DNA of 64,000 bases from WHTI01 sp963826105 (GTDB taxonomy: Bacteria > Actinomycetota > CADDZG01 > WHSQ01): contig CAWGWA010000013.1 in NCBI GenBank assembly GCA_963826105.1, positions 509,570-573,569 on the forward strand, given 5' to 3'. Both the position numbers and the translations under genes were made by a program. How positions within the stretch are numbered: position 1 is the first letter of the stretch; the number at the start of each line of letters is the position of its first letter. Positions 38,747 through 47,398 of this stretch are shown here, piece after piece. The notes under the pieces were generated by a model, which was given only the letters and a program-made list of their open reading frames with translations, searched no databases and was not told the DNA's origin.

Positions 38747-40157
38747 CGATCTCCTCCTCTAAAGCGAAGCAAGGCCTTAGGGGATATATGACAACAAAAG
38801 GGATTTTCCTGGTCTTATGCCGGTCCGGGCCGGCCTCGAGATCGTCTTCGGGGCGGAGCACTCCCGAGTCCCTGAGTCCTCGGTTCCGTTCTCGTATCAC
38901 CAGATCGGCGCAATAGACCATGCTCCCGGGCTCGCCGCCCCATCCGGGGAGGCAGGTCTGGGAGTCGACCTCGACCCCGCGCTCTCGGTTCCGTTCCGAG
39001 AGATCCTTCACGGCGGTCAGAAGCGGGCGTTCGATGACTCGTCCCCGGTCGTCCCGGAAGACGAGACCCGCTTCCGTCCGCTCGATGGTGATGCGACCCG
39101 CGTCGAGGTCCTTGTGGTGTGGAGGACAGGCGAGCACGGTGCCGTCCCGGGTCGTCTCCTCGAGGTCTCGATAGGGGATCACGTGATGGGACTGACGATG
39201 TGCGACCCGGTTGCACCCCGGGATCACGCAACACTTGTCGCGCGCCTTCAGCGCCCGCTTGAGGGCGGTGTTGGGGAGGCGCCTCTTCTTGTCGACGTGG
39301 ATGATGTTTCCGCCGTGCTCGATCATCTCGATGATCGAGGCTCCGTCACCGAGTAGCCGTTCGATGGTCCCGCCCGAGACGACGCCTCCCCCTTCGATCT
39401 TTCCGAGTCCGTCCTTGCCGAGCAGCGTCTCGAGCTCGGCATGCACCACTACGGTGTGACGCTCGTGCGGCTTACGAGGCGCGGACGACAGGTAAGACTC
39501 GGCGATCTTGAGGAGCGCATCTGCTCTGCGCGCTCCCCAGGGATCGAGCGAGTCTTCATCTAAGTCGATGCCCTCTTCGTACATCTCGGAAAGAGCCTGG
39601 CGCAGCGCCGCCTCGATGATCTCGCCGTGTTCGGAGGCATTGCACAAAGACATTGCCCAGGAGCCGTCGTCGCGATGCCCGCTCGTGAGACGCCGGTCCC
39701 GATGAGCGGTGTCCTCCTGCAGAGTGATCGCTCGGCGGTAGTGACCGGCGAATCGGGCCAGCTGCGCCCCCGAGAGGTGGAGTCCGTAGTGGAGGAGCAG
39801 TTCCTCGGTCTCGGGCTCGGCGATCGAGACCAGGATCTTCAGTTGAGCCAACGACAACGACCCGGCCTCGAAAGATGCTTTGAGTTTGGGGAAGGACCCC
39901 AGCTTCGAGGCGACCTCGAGGAGCCGAGCGGCCTCAGAGGGGGTCTGGCCCAGTTTCCAGGTGAGATACCCGGTCGCAGAGCGGATCCCAACGTGATCGC
40001 CCCAGTACTCATGCTGGAGGTGTTCGGAGATCAAGCCAACCAATCGGGCCTGGCCGGCGTTGACCGCCGCCTGGGCCTCGGCAATCTCGTCTTCCAGGGC
40101 GAGGCGGGCCTCCTCCCGAGAGCGGGGATCTGGCTCACTTCCTTGCATAGCGAACAT
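38583..40157 (-). CDS. 13E12/DUF222-family HNH endonuclease-like protein
   Basis: 524 residues as read: a long helical DUF222 (13E12 repeat) region, then an HNH module ALKARDKCCVIPGCN...SHHVIPYRDLEETT...LACPPHHKDLD with the Cys pair and HH/H metal residues. Members are abundant in actinobacteria and several mycobacterial ones are DNA-damage inducible. The C-terminal 55 residues run over the signal-peptide codons of the sugar dehydrogenase and look unrelated, so the true stop is probably nearer 38815, reached by a frameshift. The ATG at 40157 gives a leaderless start under a LexA box. Confidence 0.85.
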   Translation of the reverse strand: MFAMQGSEPDPRSREEARLALEDEIAEAQAAVNAGQARLVGLISEHLQHEYWGDHVGIRSATGYLTWKLGQTPSEAARLLEVASKLGSFPKLKASFEAGSLSLAQLKILVSIAEPETEELLLHYGLHLSGAQLARFAGHYRRAITLQEDTAHRDRRLTSGHRDDGSWAMSLCNASEHGEIIEAALRQALSEMYEEGIDLDEDSLDPWGARRADALLKIAESYLSSAPRKPHERHTVVVHAELETLLGKDGLGKIEGGGVVSGGTIERLLGDGASIIEMIEHGGNIIHVDKKRRLPNTALKRALKARDKCCVIPGCNRVAHRQSHHVIPYRDLEETTRDGTVLACPPHHKDLDAGRITIERTEAGLVFRDDRGRVIERPLLTAVKDLSERNRERGVEVDSQTCLPGWGGEPGSMVYCADLVIRERNRGLRDSGVLRPEDDLEAGPDRHKTRKIPFVVIYPLRPCFALEEEIDAPRRTAARIDPADRNRWDRSGTEECGADRADPPPGLRDRRLRPPGRDRAASRQ

Positions 40158-40164
40158 ACGTTCG
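40151..40164. promoter_or_regulatory. LexA (SOS) box
   Basis: CGAACATACGTTCG, a perfect match to the Gram-positive/actinobacterial LexA consensus CGAACRNRYGTTYG. It overlaps the start codon of the 13E12 HNH gene and its inferred transcription start, so LexA binding would block initiation until DNA damage. Confidence 0.88.
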
Positions 40165-40193
40165 ATACTATGACAAAAGCCGGGGCAGGGCAA
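40165..40193 (-). promoter_or_regulatory. Promoter of the HNH gene, leaderless layout
   Basis: On the minus strand: TTGCCC (40188-40193), 17 bases, TAGTAT (40165-40170), then 7 bases to the ATG at 40157. Transcription would start at or next to the A of ATG, giving a leaderless mRNA. Confidence 0.6.
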
Positions 40194-40231
40194 GGCTTTA
40201 CGCGGCTTTTTTCATGATTTCTGAGGCGGTT

Positions 40232-40789
40232 CTAGGCGGGGGGTTCGACCTCTACGGTCTGGATGTGGAAGGGCCACAGTCCCTGGCGGTCCCCACAGGA
40301 GTCGTCCCACTCGGCGTAGGCATCGAGGTACAGGTCACCTACTGAGGCGGGAGTGAACACGAGGTGCCATGCTCGCGTCTTGCCCTCGGCGTCCTGGTGG
40401 CGGACGAGGGTGAAGGGGATCTCCTCACCGGGGCCTACGGGACGCCCGTTCCCGTCGACCGCCTGGTAGCCGGTGATCAGGGCGTCAACCGGTCGGCGGC
40501 GCTTCACCAACCGGATCTTTACCTCGTCGCCGAGTTGATGGGTGATCGCTTCCGGATACTCGCCGGTACCGTCGGCATTCAGTACCAGGCAGGTGTCACC
40601 GCCGTTCTGCTCGTTCGACCAGGTGAGGTACCAGAGTCCGGCGGGCTGTGTCTGCCCATTGGTCCGGAGCGTTATCGAATCGGGGCCCCAGCGCTCTCGT
40701 TTCTTGGCCCCGACATCGAGGGGAAGCAGCAGGGCGCCGACGAGCGCCAGAAGCATGACCCCCCTAGACCTGCTGATCCTTCCGCCCAT
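40232..40789 (-). CDS. Secreted protein of unknown function
   Basis: 185 residues with a signal peptide (SRSRGVMLLALVGALLLPLDVGA) and a beta-rich mature part: GLWYLTWSNEQNGGDTCLVLNADG, HQLGDEVKIRLVKRRR, HLVFTPASVGDLYLDAYAEWDDSCG. Two Cys may form a disulfide. The pattern resembles small Ig-like extracellular domains. No family recognised. The ATG at 40789 is preferred over the GTG at 40810. Divergent from recN. Confidence 0.6.
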   Translation of the reverse strand: MGGRISRSRGVMLLALVGALLLPLDVGAKKRERWGPDSITLRTNGQTQPAGLWYLTWSNEQNGGDTCLVLNADGTGEYPEAITHQLGDEVKIRLVKRRRPVDALITGYQAVDGNGRPVGPGEEIPFTLVRHQDAEGKTRAWHLVFTPASVGDLYLDAYAEWDDSCGDRQGLWPFHIQTVEVEPPA

Positions 40790-40837
40790 CAACCCAGGGT
40801 ACCGGTCCACGTCCTGGGCTGCCCGTAGGATTCATAC

Positions 40838-42516
40838 ATGCTGAATGAGTTGGTGGTCGATTCCCTAGGGGTTATCGACCACGCCGAGCTCGCCCCCGGG
40901 CCGGGGTCGAACGCTCTCACGGGGGAGACCGGGGCCGGGAAGACCCTGGTCGTCGCCGCGCTGTCCCTTCTTCTGGGAGGGCGGGCCGATCGCGGACTGA
41001 TCCGCGAGGGCTCGAGTGAGGCGCGTGTCGAGGGGCGCTTCACGCTTCCCGACGACCACCCCGCGGTAGGGCTGTTGAGAGCGGCAGGGATGGTCGATGA
41101 CGACGCGGCCGGGGAGGTCGAGGTACTCGTTGCCAGGGTCGTCTCTGCGGACGGGCGCGCGGGGAAGGTGCGCATCAACGGTCGGCTGGCGACGGTCGCT
41201 CTGTTGTCCGAGGTCGGTTCCGCACTCGCCGAGATCGCCGGACAGCACGAGCATCAACGTCTCAACTCGACGAGCGCCCAACGAGAGATCCTCGATCGCT
41301 TCGCGGGGCCCGAGGCCTATCAGCTGTCGCTCGATGTAGCCGATGCGGTCCGAACCGCGGCTCGAACGCGCCGCCACCTTGAGGAGCTGAAGGCGGGGGA
41401 GCGCGAACGACGGCGCGAGCTCGACGTCCTCGAGTTCGAGATCAAGGAGATCGGTTCGGCGGAACTCGCCAGCGGCGAATCGGATCAGCTGAGCTCCGAA
41501 GCGCGCCGGCTCGAACATGCCGAGGCGCTCGCCGAGGGATTGTCGGGAGCTACCGATGCGATCAAGGGAGAGGACGGCGCCGTCGAGCGCCTGACAGAGG
41601 CGATCGGTACCCTCCGCTCGCTCATCGACTTCGACCCCGGACTCGCCGAGTCCGTCACTCGACTCGAGTCGGCTGCGGTCGAGATCGAAGACGTTGCCGA
41701 GGACCTCGCCGCTCGGGTTGTGGAAGCCGACCCGGCGACCCTTGCATCGTCGCGGGAGCGGCTCGATCAGATCGCACGCCTCAAACGCAAGTACGGCGAC
41801 ACCGAGGACGAGATCCTCGCCTACCTCGAGCGAGCTCAGGCACGTTCCGCGGAGCTGGAATCGGCCGGCCTCGGCCTCGAGAGCGGAGAGAAGGAACTTG
41901 TGGAACTCGAGGACCGCGCGGCCGAACTTGCCGCCAATCTCACGAAGATCCGTCGGGAGGCGGGGGACGTCTCGAGACCGAGGTAGAGGGACTGCTACGC
42001 ACGCTGGCGTTGCCCGAGGCCCGTTTCGAGGTGTCCTTCGAGCTGCGCGATCTCTATGAAGGCGGGGCGGAGTCCGTCGAGCTGCGGGTCGCCGCCAACC
42101 CCGGTGAGGCCCCTCGCGCGGTTTCTAAGGTCGCGTCCGGCGGCGAGCTGTCCCGTATCGCCCTGGCATTGCATCTCCTCACCAAGAACGCGACCAGCTC
42201 CACTCTCGTGTTCGACGAGGTCGATGCCGGGGTGGGGGGAGCGGCGGCGGGGGCGGTCGGGAAGGCGCTCGGCGAACTCGGGACCGGGGGCCAGGTCATC
42301 GTCGTCACCCACCTGCCTCAGGTGGCGGCGTATGCCGACCGGCACTTCACGATCCAGAAGTCCACCCGCGACGAGCGTGCGATCTCAGATGTCACCGAGG
42401 TCGCCGGCGAGGAGCGGGTCGAAGAGTTGTCTCGGATGCTGTCCGGGCTCCCCGAGAGCGAACGGGCACGCGAGCACGCGCAGGAACTGCTCGAGATCTC
42501 CGAGGCCGCGCGATGA
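40838..42516 (+). CDS. recN: DNA repair protein RecN (one frameshift)
   Basis: SMC-like ATPase acting in double-strand-break repair. Walker A GETGAGKT near residue 30, central coiled coil (AEIAGQHEHQRLNS, then long helices rich in E/R/A), ABC signature ASGGELSRIALALHLL and Walker B TLVFDEVDAGVGG. The frame breaks at the G run 41962-41966: one extra G restores the join to LETEVEGLLRTLALPEARF. Repaired length is about 559 residues, normal. The ATG overlap with steA (ATGA) is conserved. Confidence 0.95.
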
Positions 42517-43715
42517 GTCTTTGGCGCTGGCGTTCGTCGCGCGACGCGCTTGCCGACGATGATGGATTGATCCGGGGCCGCGCGCGCGTGGACAAGCGGA
42601 CGAAGAACCTCCTCACCAGGCTGCAGCCTCGTGAGATCGCGGTCATCGATCACCAGGACATCGACCGTATCGCTGCCGAAGGGATCATCGAACGCCAACC
42701 TGCCGCGGTCGTGAATGCATCTCGGTCCAGCAGCGGGCGCTATCCGAACATCGGTGCACTCTTGCTCGTCAGCGCAGGCATCCCCGTGATCGACGACATC
42801 GGTAAGGGGATCATGGACACTTCTGAGGGGGCCAGGCTCTGTATCGATGACGGGCTGGTGTTCCGTGAATCTGGCGGTAACCGGATCGAACTCGGTAAGG
42901 GACAGGTACTGACCACCGAGGCGGTCGAGGCGACGCTGGACGAAGCGAAGCGTTCCATCGCGACCCAGATCGAGCGCTTCGCCGAGAACACGATCGAATA
43001 CGTCCGAGAGGAACGCGATGTGTTGCTCGAGGCGGCCCGTCTGCCGGATGTTCAGACGACGTTCCACGGCCGGCACGTTCTGATCGTGGTGCGCGGCTAC
43101 GACTACAAGGACGACATCCGAGCCTTGCGGTCTTACATCCGGGAGATGAGGCCGGTGCTGGTTGGCGTGGACGGCGGCGCGGACGCGCTTCTCGACGTGG
43201 GGCTTAAGCCGGACATCATCATCGGGGATATGGATTCCGTCACGACCGAGGCGATGTTGTCGGGCGCCGAGTTGATCGTTCATGCCTATCCGGGGGGAGA
43301 GGCCCCCGGTCTCGAGCGGCTGGAAGCCCTTGAGGTGCCGAACGTCGTCTACGAGGCACCGGGGACCTCAGAGGACATAGCGATGCTGCTCGCCTACGAG
43401 CAGGGAGCGGAGTTGATCGTGGCGGTGGGGACGCATGCCAACCTGGTCGAGTTCATGGACAAGGGGCGCAAGGGGATGGCTTCGACCTTCCTGACACGTC
43501 TGCGCGTGGGCACCATCCTGATCGATGCCAAGGGCGTCAGCCGGCTCTATCGTGGCCGCGTGCGGAGGCGCGACCTCGCTCTCCTTGTCGTGGCGGCCCT
43601 CGTGACGATGGCCATCGTGGTGTCCCTGTCGGAGCCGATGCGCCTGAGGCTCGAGTTGTACTGGCTGCAGCTGCAGAACCTATGGTTCAAATTCACGCAG
43701 GCCGTGTTCGGGTGA
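42513..43715 (+). CDS. steA: SteA-type cytokinetic ring protein
   Basis: 400 residues, homologous to corynebacterial SteA and M. tuberculosis Rv1697. It has a thiamin-pyrophosphokinase-like domain (RPVLVGVDGGADALLDVGLKPDIIIGDMDSVT, about residues 210-245), a preceding regulatory half (RVDKRTKNLLTRLQPREIAVIDHQDIDR) and one C-terminal transmembrane helix (LALLVVAALVTMAIVVSL). SteA with SteB supports peptidoglycan hydrolysis at cell separation. Coupled to recN by ATGA, as in mycobacteria. Confidence 0.9.
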   Translation: MSLWRWRSSRDALADDDGLIRGRARVDKRTKNLLTRLQPREIAVIDHQDIDRIAAEGIIERQPAAVVNASRSSSGRYPNIGALLLVSAGIPVIDDIGKGIMDTSEGARLCIDDGLVFRESGGNRIELGKGQVLTTEAVEATLDEAKRSIATQIERFAENTIEYVREERDVLLEAARLPDVQTTFHGRHVLIVVRGYDYKDDIRALRSYIREMRPVLVGVDGGADALLDVGLKPDIIIGDMDSVTTEAMLSGAELIVHAYPGGEAPGLERLEALEVPNVVYEAPGTSEDIAMLLAYEQGAELIVAVGTHANLVEFMDKGRKGMASTFLTRLRVGTILIDAKGVSRLYRGRVRRRDLALLVVAALVTMAIVVSLSEPMRLRLELYWLQLQNLWFKFTQAVFG

Positions 43716-43728
43716 GAGAGAGATCTAG

Positions 43729-44685
43729 TTGATCGATTTTCGGTACCACCTCGTTTCGATCGTCGCGATCTTCCTCGCGCTCGGGATCGGCGTCTTGATG
43801 GGTTCCGCAGTATTGGGTGAGAACCTCATCAAGGATCTCCGGAACGACCTCAAGGACATCCGCATCACGAACGAGGACCTGCGCCAGCAGACACTCTCGC
43901 TCGAGGAACAACTGGAGGACGGCGAGGACTTCGCATCCGAGGTTCAGCCTTTGTTGATCGCCGGCGCGCTATCTGGCGAACAGTTCGTCATCGTCGAGTT
44001 CGAGGACACCAGCGGCGATTTCGTCGACGAGGTTCAGTCGCTCATCGGAGAGGCCGGCGGAGAGATCACCTCGGTGATCACGTTCCTCGAGCAGGCCTCG
44101 CTGTCCGACGAGGCGACCGTCGATCAGCTCGCGCTCCTGCTGGGATCGTCGGAGAGCGATCCCGATCAGCTGCGAGAGGAACTGGGAGCCGATGTCGGCG
44201 ATCTGATCGGTAAGGCGTCCCTGGGTGAAGCGGATGAGGCCGAACCCCAGGAGCCTACGGCTCAGGAAAGGCTCGAAGAGCTCGCAGTGCAGTTAGAGGA
44301 GGAGGGGTTCCTCGAAACCCAGGTGGTTGAAGATCAGCGTTTGATCAACGAAGGAGCCACCGTTCTGATGCTGGCAGGCTCGGACTCCGACCCGCCGTTC
44401 CGGATCAACGAGTTCACCAGGTCGTTGGGGAGTTCGATCGCCCAGAACGATGTCGCGGTGGTTCTGGCGGAGGCGTCCTCGAGCATCTGGGCCGCGGTTC
44501 AGATGATCCGTTCCGATGAGGACGCTGCGGCCCTGGTGTCAACGGTCGACGATGCAGGGTCGGAGGCGGGAGGGACCGCCACGATCCTCACCCTCCAGGA
44601 GGCCATCGGCGGGATAAGGGGCCGTCACTACGGCGTGGGTAGCGGAGCGGAGAGCATCCTCCCGCAGCCCGTACCGTCGGGCTGA
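43729..44685 (+). CDS. steB: SteB/MctB-family copper transporter-like protein
   Basis: 318 residues: the family N-terminus MIDFRYHLVSIVAIFLALGIGVLMGSAVLG is a single membrane anchor, then a coiled coil (IKDLRNDLKDIRITNEDLRQQ) and an extracytoplasmic domain. Homologues are Rv1698 (MctB, linked to copper export) and corynebacterial SteB, partner of SteA. TTG start at 43729 after AGAGAGAG. It is the middle gene between steA and murJ. Confidence 0.9.
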   Translation: MIDFRYHLVSIVAIFLALGIGVLMGSAVLGENLIKDLRNDLKDIRITNEDLRQQTLSLEEQLEDGEDFASEVQPLLIAGALSGEQFVIVEFEDTSGDFVDEVQSLIGEAGGEITSVITFLEQASLSDEATVDQLALLLGSSESDPDQLREELGADVGDLIGKASLGEADEAEPQEPTAQERLEELAVQLEEEGFLETQVVEDQRLINEGATVLMLAGSDSDPPFRINEFTRSLGSSIAQNDVAVVLAEASSSIWAAVQMIRSDEDAAALVSTVDDAGSEAGGTATILTLQEAIGGIRGRHYGVGSGAESILPQPVPSG

Positions 44686-44687
44686 AG

Positions 44688-46298
44688 GTGACGGTCGGTT
44701 CCGGAACTCCATCCCTGGCGCGGGGTGCGGCGATCATCACCCTTGCGACCGCGGCATCGAGGGTCACCGGCTTCATCCGCGTCATCGTCGTGGCAGCCGC
44801 GATGGGCACGACCTTCCTGGCGAACACCTACCAGACCGCCAACACCGCGCCCAACGTCATCTTCGAGTTGGTTGCCGCCGGCGTGCTCACCTCCATCTTC
44901 GTCCCGACCTTCGTCGAATACCTGGTGAAGGGCGAGGAGAAGGAGGGGTGGGACGCAGCCAATGCGCTTACCTCTGTTGCTCTGGTCGGGCTGATCGTCA
45001 TCGGAGGGCTCCTGGCGCTGGCGGCCCCCTTGATCATCCGCGTCCTGACGATCGGCGTGAACGACGCGGCGCTGCGCGAGGAGGAGGTCGAGCTCGGGTC
45101 TACGTTCTTGCGCCTGTTCGCCCCGCAGGTGATCTTCTACGGCGCCGGGATGATCATGACCGGGGCCCTTCACGCTCGCAGGAGATTCGCTCTGGCGGCC
45201 GTCGCTCCTATCTTCAGCAACCTCGTGGTCATCGGCACCTACCTGCTCTACGCCTCCATGCGAGGGAGCCGGGCCCCGTCGGTGCAGGGCATCACCTCGG
45301 GGGAGATCCTGGTCCTTGGTATCGGAACGACCCTCGGAGTCGTCGCGATGACCGTCGTTCTGATCCCACAGCTCGTCAGGCTCGGCTGGCACTTCCGTTT
45401 CCGTTTCGATCCGAGCCATCCCGCGGTCAAGCGCGGAGCCAGGCTTGGCATCTGGGCCCTCGGCTACGCGGGCGGGTACCAGGCCGGACTGATCGTGGTC
45501 CTGGTGCTGGCCAACAAGGTCGAGGGTGGGGTGGCCGCGTACCAGTGGGCCTACACGTTCTTCTACCTGCCTCATGCGCTGTTCGCGGCCCCGATCTTCT
45601 CGGTGCTGTTCACCGCGATGTCGGAGCACGTAGCGCGCAAAGAGGAAGGGCAGCTTCTGGTCCGGATGCGCGATGGCCTTCGGATGCTCGGTTTCGTTCT
45701 GCTACCGATGGCCGCCGCGCTGGTCGCCCTCGCTCAGCCCTTGTCCCAGGTGACCCTGCAGTACGGAGTGATGACCGCTGCGGGAGCCGAGCTGGTCGGT
45801 CGGGTTCTACTCGCGTTCGCGGTCGGATTGCCCATGTACTCCTCGTTCCTCGTATTCACGCGTGGGTTTTACACGTTGGGGGATACGAAGACGCCGACCT
45901 TGGTGAATGCCGGCACGGTCGTCGTCTCCAGTGTCGCGGGCGTTGTCCTGTTCAATACGCTTCCTCAAGGCTGGGAGGTTGCCGGGCTCGCCTTCGGACA
46001 CTCGCTCGGGTTTGCTCTCGGCGCGATCGTCCTCGGCCGGACGTTCCACGCCCGGGTCGGTTCCACCCGGTCGGCGGCCCTTCGAACCTCTCTGATGAGG
46101 ACGACGACGGTCTCGGTCGCTGCCCTCGGGGCGATGCTCGTTGTGGCGAGTCTGATGGAGGGGACGTCGAAGAGCGCGGCCTTCACCGAGCTCGCCGCGG
46201 CGGGCCTTGCTGGGGCGATCGTCTACCTCGCTGCGATGGTGCTCTTGAAGGCTCCGGAGTTGAAACAACTCCGCCGGATCTTGCCGGGACCGTCGTGA
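44688..46298 (+). CDS. murJ: MurJ/MviN-type lipid flippase
   Basis: 536 residues, about 14 membrane helices, MOP superfamily: ARGAAIITLATAASRVTGFIR at the N-terminus, NTYQTANTAPNVIFELVAAGVL, FAPQVIFYGAGMIMTGALHARR and RGFYTLGDTKTP are MurJ hallmarks (lipid II or related undecaprenyl-linked flipping). GTG start 2 bases after steB. In most actinobacteria murJ lies near oriC, so this may be a second flippase for another envelope polymer. Overlaps the glycosyltransferase. Confidence 0.92.
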   Translation: MTVGSGTPSLARGAAIITLATAASRVTGFIRVIVVAAAMGTTFLANTYQTANTAPNVIFELVAAGVLTSIFVPTFVEYLVKGEEKEGWDAANALTSVALVGLIVIGGLLALAAPLIIRVLTIGVNDAALREEEVELGSTFLRLFAPQVIFYGAGMIMTGALHARRRFALAAVAPIFSNLVVIGTYLLYASMRGSRAPSVQGITSGEILVLGIGTTLGVVAMTVVLIPQLVRLGWHFRFRFDPSHPAVKRGARLGIWALGYAGGYQAGLIVVLVLANKVEGGVAAYQWAYTFFYLPHALFAAPIFSVLFTAMSEHVARKEEGQLLVRMRDGLRMLGFVLLPMAAALVALAQPLSQVTLQYGVMTAAGAELVGRVLLAFAVGLPMYSSFLVFTRGFYTLGDTKTPTLVNAGTVVVSSVAGVVLFNTLPQGWEVAGLAFGHSLGFALGAIVLGRTFHARVGSTRSAALRTSLMRTTTVSVAALGAMLVVASLMEGTSKSAAFTELAAAGLAGAIVYLAAMVLLKAPELKQLRRILPGPS

Positions 46299-47398
46299 CC
46301 GGCGCGATCAAGGTGCTCGAAGTGCTCGGGACATCGACCGGGGGGGTGGCGGCACACGTCGCGAGGGTCACCGAGGAGTTGAACCGAGACGCCGGCTTCG
46401 AGATCGAGATCGCTGGCTCTCCCGACCTTCCCGCCGAGATGCCGGGAGACGTACACCCCCTACATGTGCCCAAGAGCCCGTTCGGACACCGGCAAGCGGT
46501 AAGGGCACTAGAGGGTCTGATCTCCGAGCGCGGTTACCACGTCATCCACGGGCATGGACTGCGAGCGGGGATCGATGCCGCGCGCGCGGCACGGCGCGCC
46601 GGGGTTCCAGCCGTCGTCACGGTCCATAACCTCGTGCAGCCCGAGATCGCCGGCGCCTTGAAAGCACGCGCGTTCCGCATGGCCGAGCCCCTGGTCGCAA
46701 AGCTCAGTGACAGAACACTGGCGGTGTCGGAGGAGATCGCCGATCGACTCAAGTCGGCAGCACCGGCGCGCGCCGCAACCATCGAGGTCCTCCATCTTGG
46801 AGTGGGGGAGGCACCCGCCGTTGCCCGAAGCAGGGAGGACGTACGCCGCGACCTGAAGCTGGACGTGGACGACCGGATGGTCGTGACGGTCGCCCGTTTG
46901 GTCCCGCAGAAGTCGCTCCACGTGCTGCTCGATGCCGTCGCACAACTCCCGCGAACGGTTCACCTCGCCATCCTCGGAGAGGGTCGCTTGGAGGGGGAAC
47001 TGAGGACCACAGCGGAGGCTGTGGGGATCGCCGACCGGGTCCACTTCCTCGGGTTCCGGTCTGATGTTGCCGATCATCTCGCCGCAGCCGATGCGTACGC
47101 GCTGTCGTCGATCTGGGAAGGCGTGCCGCTGTCGGCGCAGGAAGCGATCCTGCTGGGCACTCCTATCGTGACCACCGATGTGGGCGGGATGCCGGAGCTG
47201 ATCGAGAACCGCGTCTCCGGACGTCTCGTTCCTCGCGACGACCCCGGTGCTCTGGCGTCGGCGCTGTCCGAGGTGCTCGACGATCGCGCCGCCGCCGAGG
47301 GCTACGCCCGTAGGGCGGCCGAGGACCTCAGGAAGAACTTCTCGACCTCGGCGATGCTGGCGCGGTTGATGGATATCTACCGGGAGCTTGCCTCATGA
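46295..47398 (+). CDS. GT4-family glycosyltransferase
   Basis: 367 residues, GT-B fold. N-terminal KVLEVLGTSTGGVAAHVARV, YHVIHGHGLRAGIDAARAARRAG, and the C-terminal nucleotide-sugar region VARLVPQKSLHVLLDAV, ILGEGRLEGEL, LSSIWEGVPLSAQEAILLGTPIV (the E-x7-E motif). The GTG at 46295 overlaps the murJ stop; the open frame runs 1.3 kb further upstream through murJ but that part is antiparallel noise. Probably builds the polymer moved by the MurJ-like flippase. Confidence 0.9.
   Translation: MTGAIKVLEVLGTSTGGVAAHVARVTEELNRDAGFEIEIAGSPDLPAEMPGDVHPLHVPKSPFGHRQAVRALEGLISERGYHVIHGHGLRAGIDAARAARRAGVPAVVTVHNLVQPEIAGALKARAFRMAEPLVAKLSDRTLAVSEEIADRLKSAAPARAATIEVLHLGVGEAPAVARSREDVRRDLKLDVDDRMVVTVARLVPQKSLHVLLDAVAQLPRTVHLAILGEGRLEGELRTTAEAVGIADRVHFLGFRSDVADHLAAADAYALSSIWEGVPLSAQEAILLGTPIVTTDVGGMPELIENRVSGRLVPRDDPGALASALSEVLDDRAAAEGYARRAAEDLRKNFSTSAMLARLMDIYRELAS

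Noticed and set aside
44948..46294. Upstream extension of the GT4 reading frame by about 450 codons
   Set aside because: It lies wholly inside murJ in another frame and the translation is Arg/Gly-rich noise; the GTG at 46295 starts the conserved N-terminus.
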